DNA from: Mucilaginibacter_A sp965201005
GTDB lineage: Bacteria; Bacteroidota; Bacteroidia; Sphingobacteriales; Sphingobacteriaceae
Assembly: GCF_965201005.1 (NCBI RefSeq)
Contig: NZ_OZ241747.1
Span: 2,604,001-2,668,000 of the forward strand
DNA: 64,000 nt
Reading direction: 5' to 3'
The position numbers were made by a program, and so were the translations under genes. The stretch's first letter is position 1. Each line of letters begins with the position of its first letter. The notes under the pieces were generated by a model. The model was given only the letters and a program-made list of their open reading frames with translations. It had not been told where the DNA came from and ran no database searches. Shown in pieces: positions 58,513-64,000 of this stretch.

Positions 58513-60855
58513 ATGCGTAATCAATACCTGTTCTATATTTTTTTAATTTTCTTAATTTTTTCTTCAAGCTGTGTAAAGGCTCAAAGTATGTCGTTGAGTG
58601 ATTTGCCCAACATCAAAGTAAGCCAATTAAATGATGATCAGATTCGGCTGGCATGGAAAAAACTACAAGATTCCGGCATATCAGAACAGGATGCTTATAA
58701 ATTATTGCTGCAGAAAGGAATGCCTGCCGGAGAAGTTGAAGAGTTGAAAAACCGGGTAACGCTATTGGGTTTAAATAAAAGCAGTTCAAACAAAGTACCA
58801 ACCTCCGCAGAAAAAAAAGACATAGATTTTTCCAGAACGATAAATGATAGTTTGAGTATCCCCAAAAGAACAAAACCTGCCCTTCCGCCTGCTAAACCAG
58901 TTTTAAATGTTTACGGCACCGATTTTTTTAACCAGCAAACCATCAAGTTTGAACCTAATTTTAATATAGCTACGCCAAAAGGTTATGTTTTAGGTCCGGG
59001 AGATGAAGTAATTGTACTCGTTACCGGCTTAAATGAAAGCAGCGTCCGCTCTAAAATTTCGCCCGAAGGGAATTTGCAAATCCCTTATGCCGGAATTGTT
59101 TATGTAAACGGATTTACAATTGAACAGGCAACAAACCTAATCAAAAGTAAAATGAGCAGGGTTTATCCGGCGCTAAAATCTGGTCAAACACAATTAACTG
59201 TTAATCTGGGCAATACCCGTAGTATCAAAATCACGATTGTGGGCGAGGCAAAAACGCCTGGTTCGTACACACTTTCGTCGTTATCTACGCTATTCAATGC
59301 TTTATACAATTCCGGCGGACCAACGATTAACGGTTCTTTGCGCAACATAGAATTGATCAGAAACAACAAAATATACAAAACAATAGATTTTTACTCTTTT
59401 TTACAGCAAGGGTTATTAACCGGCAATATCCGTTTGGAAGATCAGGATGTAATCAATATTCCGGTTTATAAAAAACGGGCAGGCATCAGCGGAGAAGTAA
59501 AACGCCCGGCAATTTATGAGTTGAAGGAAAATGAAACTTTAGATGATTTGATCAAATATGCAGGCGGATACACCGATGTGGCTTATAAAGGTATTGCCAA
59601 AATAGATCAGATCAACGCGATGGAACGGGAAGTGAAAGATGTTCCGGCAAACCTGCTTTCAAATTATATACCACATAATGGTGATTTGGTTGAGATTGGC
59701 GCTATTACCAATCGTTATACCAACAGGATTACCTTGGAAGGTGCCGTTTACCGGCCCGGGGTTTATGAGCTTACTGCCGGATTTACACTGGCAAGTTTGC
59801 TAAAATCTGCACAAGGATTGAAGCCGGAGGCTTACATGGAGCTGGGTTATATCAAACGGACGTTGCCAAACCTGGAAAAAGACCAGATTTCCTTTAAGCC
59901 TTCCGAAATATTGAACGGAAGAAATGATATCCCTTTATTACGGGAAGATTCTGTTGTGATTTTAGATCGGGACATTTTCACCCCAAACCAAAAAGTAACC
60001 ATTAATGGTTTTGTTAGAAAACCTGCTGTTTTTACCTATCGTAAAGGCTTAAAATTGGCTGATGTAATTGCAATGGCCGGTGGGTTTGATGAACAAGCTG
60101 CAAATCATCATGTGGAAATTTCCCGGATTATCAAAAATGAATCTGACAGTGTAGCCAATCAGCTGGTGAGCACTTTTGTAGTTGATATGGACAATACTTC
60201 TGCAACAAACCATGATGTAGAATTGATGCCGATGGATTACATCAATGTACCCCGATTAGTTAATTATCGTTCTTTAGGCAATGTAAGTATAAAAGGTGAA
60301 GTGCTTTTTCCGGGGAATTATGCCGTGCAAAAAAGAGACGAAACAGTATTGGATTTTTTGAAAAGAGCAGGTGGCATTACGCCTTATGGCTCGGTAGAAA
60401 ATGCGCAGGTTTACAGAAAAGGTGTCCGGGTGAACCTAAATTTGACAGAAACGGGCATAAATGAAGCAGCACGTAAAAACATGATTATGTTGCCTGGCGA
60501 TAGTATTTTTGTCCCGAGGGTAATTTCTTATGTAGAAGTAGCAGGCGCAGTAAATAATCCGCAGTATGTAAATTACCTTAAACCCCGGTTTAAATATTAC
60601 ACTAATGCAGCCGGAGGCGTTACCCAAAATGCCAGGCTAAAAGGAGCATACATTAAATATCCCAATGGTTTGAACCGTCCGGTGCGGCACTTTTTGTTTT
60701 TCCGAAGTTACCCAACCGTAAAACCGGGAAGTAAGATTGTGGTACCGCAGAAAAGCCCGGAAAGCAGGTTTAAAATTGGCTTTGGTGATGTGGCCGTAAT
60801 CGTTGCCCCTGTTTTAACTGCAATAGTGAGTTTATTTGCTATTTTGCACAAATAA
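58513..60855 (+). CDS. polysaccharide export protein with SLBB repeats (Wza-like)
   Basis: A 780-residue exported protein with signal peptide (NQYLFYIFLIFLIFSSSCVKAQ). The polysaccharide export domain is at YVLGPGDEVIVLVTGLNESSVRSKISPEGNLQIPYAGIVYVNGFTIEQATNLI. At least six SLBB-type beta-grasp units follow, each with a core like VGEAKTPGSYTL, SGEVKRPAIYEL, EGAVYRPGVYEL, NGFVRKPAVFTY and KGEVLFPGNYAV. A hydrophobic C-terminal helix ends it (VAVIVAPVLTAIVSLFAI). This is larger than E. coli Wza (about 380 residues) but usual for Bacteroidota. It forms the outer-membrane channel of capsule export with Wzz. Confidence 0.9.
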   Translation: MRNQYLFYIFLIFLIFSSSCVKAQSMSLSDLPNIKVSQLNDDQIRLAWKKLQDSGISEQDAYKLLLQKGMPAGEVEELKNRVTLLGLNKSSSNKVPTSAEKKDIDFSRTINDSLSIPKRTKPALPPAKPVLNVYGTDFFNQQTIKFEPNFNIATPKGYVLGPGDEVIVLVTGLNESSVRSKISPEGNLQIPYAGIVYVNGFTIEQATNLIKSKMSRVYPALKSGQTQLTVNLGNTRSIKITIVGEAKTPGSYTLSSLSTLFNALYNSGGPTINGSLRNIELIRNNKIYKTIDFYSFLQQGLLTGNIRLEDQDVINIPVYKKRAGISGEVKRPAIYELKENETLDDLIKYAGGYTDVAYKGIAKIDQINAMEREVKDVPANLLSNYIPHNGDLVEIGAITNRYTNRITLEGAVYRPGVYELTAGFTLASLLKSAQGLKPEAYMELGYIKRTLPNLEKDQISFKPSEILNGRNDIPLLREDSVVILDRDIFTPNQKVTINGFVRKPAVFTYRKGLKLADVIAMAGGFDEQAANHHVEISRIIKNESDSVANQLVSTFVVDMDNTSATNHDVELMPMDYINVPRLVNYRSLGNVSIKGEVLFPGNYAVQKRDETVLDFLKRAGGITPYGSVENAQVYRKGVRVNLNLTETGINEAARKNMIMLPGDSIFVPRVISYVEVAGAVNNPQYVNYLKPRFKYYTNAAGGVTQNARLKGAYIKYPNGLNRPVRHFLFFRSYPTVKPGSKIVVPQKSPESRFKIGFGDVAVIVAPVLTAIVSLFAILHK

Positions 60856-60856
60856 T

Positions 60857-61924
60857 ATGAATCAGGAAAACGTTTCTTATCCTTATGAGCCTGAGTTTTC
60901 AATTAAAAAACTGTTGCATGACCGGGCAGATGACTTTAAATATATCCTTCAATTTAAAAAAACCCTGACACTGTTTTTAGTTTTGGGCGGATTGCTCGGT
61001 GCATTAACTGCCTGGTTATGGACACCTACTTATACTGCCCGTTTAACTTTTGTGGTTGATGATTCTAAATCTGCAGCTGGTGCGGGCGGATTAGCCTCTT
61101 TGGCAGGCCAGTTTGGCGTAAATTTGGATGGATTGAGTGGGGCGAGCGGTGTTTTGGCCGGAGATAACGTTCAGGAATTAATAAAAAGCCATAAATTAAT
61201 TAAACAGGCTTTGCTAACTGCTTATGATGATTCTCAAACACTGGCCGACCGTTATGCAGCAGTTTACAAACTCAATAAAAAATGGCTGAAGTATAGTACA
61301 GATGGTAAAATTATCCGGTTTCCTGCAGATGCTGCGCACAATAGCAGAATACAGGATAGTTTATTGCACGAGATGACAACCTTGATTTTGTCGGGAGAAT
61401 TCGGGATAGCTAAAACAGATAAAAAATTAGGTTTTTTTGAGGTTAACACAACCATGCGTGATGAAAAGTTGGCTCAACTTTTTTGCACACGCATGATCAA
61501 GCAATCCACAGATTTTTTTATCAGCACTAAAACCAAAAGGTTAAGAAATAACATAGCGCGTTTACAGCACCGGGCAGATAGTATCGGCCTGATCCTGAAC
61601 CGTAAAACCTACGCACTTTCGGCCGCCAACCAAAGTTTGTTAAACTTAAACCCGGCATACACTTCCCCAAATGCAAATGTTGAAGTGCGGGAACGCGATA
61701 AAATTATGTTGTCAACTATTTTTACCGAAACAGTTAAAAACCTGGAAGCAAGTAAAACTATGCTTGCCCAGGAAACACCAACCGTGCAAATTGTAGATGA
61801 GCCCGAACTTCCGTTGAAGAAAAACAGGTTGAAATTTTCTGTAGGAATAATGATAGGGGTATTAATGGCAGGAATTGTATTCAGTTTTTATGTTTTGTTG
61901 ACCAGGAAGAATGTCATTGCCTGA
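60857..61924 (+). CDS. Wzz-type chain-length determinant / co-polymerase
   Basis: A 355-residue protein with two membrane helices, LTLFLVLGGLLGALTAWLW near the N-terminus and LKFSVGIMIGVLMAGIVFSFYVLL at the C-terminus, and a periplasmic helical domain between them. The end motif VQIVDEPELPLKKNRLK is the Pro-rich segment before the second helix, typical of Wzz/PCP proteins. It has no C-terminal tyrosine-kinase domain. The ATG at 60857 lies one base after the Wza-like stop; an upstream in-frame start would sit in the other gene. It controls chain length in the flippase/polymerase route. Confidence 0.86.
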   Translation: MNQENVSYPYEPEFSIKKLLHDRADDFKYILQFKKTLTLFLVLGGLLGALTAWLWTPTYTARLTFVVDDSKSAAGAGGLASLAGQFGVNLDGLSGASGVLAGDNVQELIKSHKLIKQALLTAYDDSQTLADRYAAVYKLNKKWLKYSTDGKIIRFPADAAHNSRIQDSLLHEMTTLILSGEFGIAKTDKKLGFFEVNTTMRDEKLAQLFCTRMIKQSTDFFISTKTKRLRNNIARLQHRADSIGLILNRKTYALSAANQSLLNLNPAYTSPNANVEVRERDKIMLSTIFTETVKNLEASKTMLAQETPTVQIVDEPELPLKKNRLKFSVGIMIGVLMAGIVFSFYVLLTRKNVIA

Positions 61925-62293
61925 ACTGCATTTAGCCGCTGTTTATGGTTCTGAAAACATAAAGTGTATGCTTCTTTTATGCCAGTAAATTTTGTTTTTG
62001 TGTTGATGGTCGAAAAAAAAAACCACCATATTTTAGGTGATAAAAGAAGCATAACAATAAGAGCCTGTTTAAATTTCTGTCAAATGATGTATGGTGCTTC
62101 TTTTATGTCTGTAAATTTTGTTTTTTAAATTGTTTCAGATAGAAAAACCCCATTAAAACCACCAAATTTTAGGTGGTAAAAGAAGCATATAAAATTTGGG
62201 GCAATACTTAAACTGAGTCTAATTTTCAAATAAGTTTATACCACTTCTTGCATAATGAATTTATAGTGCTAAAAGAAGCATCGGCAGAAAAGC
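61925..62293. repeat. intergenic region with two copies of a ~90-base 12-mer element
   Basis: The gap contains ATGCTTCTTTTA at 61968-61979 facing TAAAAGAAGCAT at 62041-62052, and GTGCTTCTTTTA (one mismatch) at 62094-62105 facing TAAAAGAAGCAT at 62177-62188. The two units are alike: each left arm is followed by GTAAATTTTGTTTTT and each right arm is preceded by AAACCACC and ATTTTAGGTG. A further copy lies at 62270-62281. No coding potential was seen. Confidence 0.85.
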
Positions 62294-63988
62294 TTAAAAA
62301 CGGAAAGCTACGCCAAGTTCCCCGTGGAAATTATATACATCGTTGTGCGGGACATAATACTGACCTGCTGTATAGTCTTTTAAAATCCATTCATAATTCA
62401 AGGATTTAATTTCCTGAAGTTTGGCATTGAAGATCAGGTTTTTGTAATTCCATTCCCCATTCAAAGCAAAAGCAAAATCTACCCATTTCCGGCTGTTGCC
62501 ATTGATATCTGGAAAGTTTGGAGTGCTAAAATCCACATCATGTTCATATCTCGACAACCCGATCCCTAATTTTTTAAGGCCACACAACCAACTTAAATTA
62601 AAAGATTGCAGGTTACCTCCGGAACCGGTGCCAGCACCCAAAACCTGACCTTGGTTAGTTTGTCCATCGGTAACCGCGCTATGAATATACCATCCGCTGG
62701 CATCCCTAACTATCCGATCTGCTGTTTGAGATAATTGTGTTATCTCGGCACCAAACAGTAGTTGTTGATTATTATTTAAAAGAAGCATTTTCCTCAAGCC
62801 AAAAATGTAAGCTCTGGAATGTTGGGGTGATTGGATAAAATCACGAAAATTATAGGAATTATCATTCAAACCATATTCAAAATAAACTTCCGCATGTGCT
62901 TTTGTCAATAGCCAGCGTGCATACGCAGAGGTGTATTGGTCTCTTGGAAAAGGGTCTCCGTTTACTCCTGAAACTACTTTCTGATAAGAAATAAAGAAAG
63001 GCACATAACCGCTAAACCCTTTCACATCTCCTTTATATGCATCAAAGGTTCTTGTTAAACCCAAAGTCAAGCCATGAACCCATTTAGGATGATAATTCAA
63101 ATTAAATCCTGTGAAATATCTCCAATCCATTCTTTTTGGTACAAACAAATTGGTGCCATCGACTAACTTTGTTTCTTCTAAAGGCGCAAATCCGGAACCC
63201 TCTAAACGGGCTGCGATAATTTCTCCTTCAAAAGAACCAATATAAGTTTTTATAGGTTTTACAGTATTTAAGGTGATGTGTTTAAACCCAGGCGCGTTAT
63301 TACTTATGATCAGTGCGTTTTGTATGCCCGGCCCCCACCAGATATTTTCATTTGATAAGCCTATTGATATTGGACTGAAAGTAAGCCGGACACTACTTTG
63401 TCCCCAGGTTACTTTTTGGTAAGTGCCTGTACCAAACTGTTCCGGCCAGTCTATCAAATTGTGAAATGCGTAGTATGCTGATAAATCCTGATCATTATGC
63501 CCTGAAGCATAACCTTTAAAGTTTTGATTAGCGGCATACACATATTCTGGTCGCAATTGGATGCTCAACGGGCCATATTTTACAAAAAAGCCTCCGCTGA
63601 TCAACGTTTGATAACCTTTTGCCGGAATCATCGGACCATCGTTCAAACCATAAGGATGATCCGAATTATATTGTTGCTGCCAGGTTAAAGGCAGCACTTG
63701 GAAATAACCTTTGCCCTTAGCAAAAGTAACCGGCTTTAGCCTGAAAAAATTATCCTTGCTTAAAGAACTGTCCGGATCAAAAACATCTGCTTCTTTTATC
63801 AGGTATTTTGGAGAAACCGGCCGAACAGAAAAAGAATAATCAGAATCCAACTTGCCCAAAAGCTGCATCCTGCGATAATAGTCTTCCAGTACAGGTGTAC
63901 CAACCGGAATGGTCTGGGCATCGGCGCGCTGCTGCATAAAAATGAAGCAGTAAAAACAGCAAAAATAAAATACTTTTTTTATCAACAC
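62294..63988 (-). CDS. capsule assembly Wzi family outer membrane protein
   Basis: A 564-residue protein with signal peptide (VFYFCCFYCFIFMQQRADAQ). The sequence has the alternating aromatic beta-strand pattern of an outer membrane barrel, e.g. LSIQLRPEYVYAANQNFKGYASGH, VTWGQSSVRLTFSPISIGLSNENIWWGPGIQNALIISNNAPGFKHI (the GP-rich conserved block of the Wzi family), and the C-terminal FHGELGVAFRF. Wzi attaches capsular polysaccharide to the surface in Enterobacteria. The start is GTG at 63988 or TTG at 63985. A GA-form 12-mer (62777-62788) encodes MLLLN on the coding strand. Confidence 0.88.
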   Translation of the reverse strand: MLIKKVFYFCCFYCFIFMQQRADAQTIPVGTPVLEDYYRRMQLLGKLDSDYSFSVRPVSPKYLIKEADVFDPDSSLSKDNFFRLKPVTFAKGKGYFQVLPLTWQQQYNSDHPYGLNDGPMIPAKGYQTLISGGFFVKYGPLSIQLRPEYVYAANQNFKGYASGHNDQDLSAYYAFHNLIDWPEQFGTGTYQKVTWGQSSVRLTFSPISIGLSNENIWWGPGIQNALIISNNAPGFKHITLNTVKPIKTYIGSFEGEIIAARLEGSGFAPLEETKLVDGTNLFVPKRMDWRYFTGFNLNYHPKWVHGLTLGLTRTFDAYKGDVKGFSGYVPFFISYQKVVSGVNGDPFPRDQYTSAYARWLLTKAHAEVYFEYGLNDNSYNFRDFIQSPQHSRAYIFGLRKMLLLNNNQQLLFGAEITQLSQTADRIVRDASGWYIHSAVTDGQTNQGQVLGAGTGSGGNLQSFNLSWLCGLKKLGIGLSRYEHDVDFSTPNFPDINGNSRKWVDFAFALNGEWNYKNLIFNAKLQEIKSLNYEWILKDYTAGQYYVPHNDVYNFHGELGVAFRF

Positions 63989-64000
63989 TTTTTTTAAAAT

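Larger units (their letters stand above)
926..62788. repeat. dispersed 12-mer family TAAAAGAAGYAT / TAAAAACAGYAT (about 62 exact copies)
   Basis: Exact copies found by reading both strands; + means the word as written, - its complement. GA form: 926-, 996-, 1858+, 3421+, 5631-, 5892+, 7626-, 10072-, 10960-, 11042+, 13508-, 13540+, 13611-, 13642+, 17685+, 21891-, 22960-, 23506+, 23576+, 24770+, 27605+, 28725+, 35147+, 36119+, 36661+, 38135-, 42515-, 44324+, 48118+, 49044-, 51048+, 57059-, 57329+, 58373-, 58399-, 61968-, 62041+, 62177+, 62270+, 62777+. AC form: 2633+, 9415+, 9443-, 11570+, 17009-, 18719+, 19135+, 19267-, 22481-, 22513+, 28452+, 40238+, 41486-, 44549-, 45289+, 47417-, 49172+, 50352-, 54686-, 54704+, 54785+, 56596+. 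About 25 lie in coding sequence and the rest in short intergenic gaps, many as inverted pairs. A run such as AAATTT usually sits about 8-15 bases 5' of the core, separated by AGGTG or CCGG. Around 25 further one-mismatch copies were noticed. Counts are by hand and could be off by a few. Confidence 0.93.

Noticed and set aside
926..62788. The repeated 12-mer as a CRISPR array or as an insertion sequence
   Set aside because: Copies are scattered, not regularly spaced with spacers, and no cas or transposase gene is present. Single copies lie inside intact genes without disruption, which an insertion would not give.
926..62788. The 12-mer as a strand-polar chromosome signal (Chi- or KOPS-like)
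   Set aside because: Orientation is roughly balanced (about 35 forward, 27 reverse by hand count), and many copies are inverted pairs. A polar signal would be strongly skewed on one strand within 64 kb.
926..62788. The 12-mer as a promoter element
   Set aside because: It does not resemble the TTTG/TAnnTTTG boxes, about 25 copies lie inside genes, and its position relative to starts is not constant except in three cases.
1..64000. tRNA, rRNA or riboswitch genes
   Set aside because: No cloverleaf with T-loop consensus and no rRNA-like stretches were recognised by eye. A covariance-model search would be needed to exclude short RNAs.

Overview
The window looks like chromosome from a Bacteroidota bacterium, most likely a Sphingobacteriaceae member of the Mucilaginibacter/Pedobacter type. 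The evidence is moderate GC content, repeated TAnnTTTG-type -7 boxes close to start codons, few Shine-Dalgarno sites, type IX secretion genes (PorT and a cargo with a YPNP-type C-terminal sorting domain), a lipoprotein TamA (TamL) next to TamB, and a UbiE-PorT pair. No rRNA, tRNA, CRISPR array, prophage or insertion sequence was recognised.

Layout. 1-7.6 kb: an alpha/beta hydrolase cut by the window edge, YqeY, an SDR oxidoreductase, PorT-UbiE, then YsxC, a UbiA-like prenyltransferase and a Crp-type regulator, an epimerase, and a RES-Xre toxin-antitoxin pair with a repeat-bearing promoter. 7.7-19.2 kb: an M3 peptidase, a cation/proton antiporter, an orphan DUF433 protein, a PAP2 phosphatase, an APC permease, Kup, a very small T9SS cargo, an FAH hydrolase, an M23 peptidase and Bcp. 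19.4-21.2 kb: an ECF sigma factor, a putative membrane anti-sigma factor and a Spy-like periplasmic protein. 21.3-42.5 kb: an aminotransferase, DUF58, TrxA, DnaE, TamB-TamL, hydrolases, a retropepsin-like protein, an erythromycin-esterase-like protein, GyrB, an OmpH lipoprotein, a GuaD-like deaminase and an S4 protein. 42.7-48.4 kb: housekeeping genes (dapD, threonylcarbamoyl-AMP synthase, CCA transferase, miaA) mixed with a glycosyltransferase and a pRiA4b ORF-3-like protein. 48.4-64 kb: an exopolysaccharide/capsule locus with a Wzx flippase, a Wzy/O-antigen-ligase-like protein, six glycosyltransferases counting the one at 43.6 kb, an acyltransferase, a nucleotide-sugar reductase-like enzyme, a Wza-type SLBB export protein, a Wzz-type co-polymerase and a Wzi-like outer membrane protein.

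The most striking signal is not a gene. A 12-base word, TAAAAGAAGYAT, and a sister word, TAAAAACAGYAT, together occur exactly about 62 times by hand count, close to once per kb on both strands. They occur inside intact genes in several reading frames, across start and stop codons, and as inverted pairs forming terminator-like hairpins between convergent genes. An A/T tract usually lies about 8-15 bases 5' of the core. Density, pairing at gene ends and tolerance inside genes resemble the DNA uptake sequences of Neisseriaceae and Pasteurellaceae. I know of no such description for this phylum, but could not search for one. The uptake role is a hypothesis; the repetition is seen directly.
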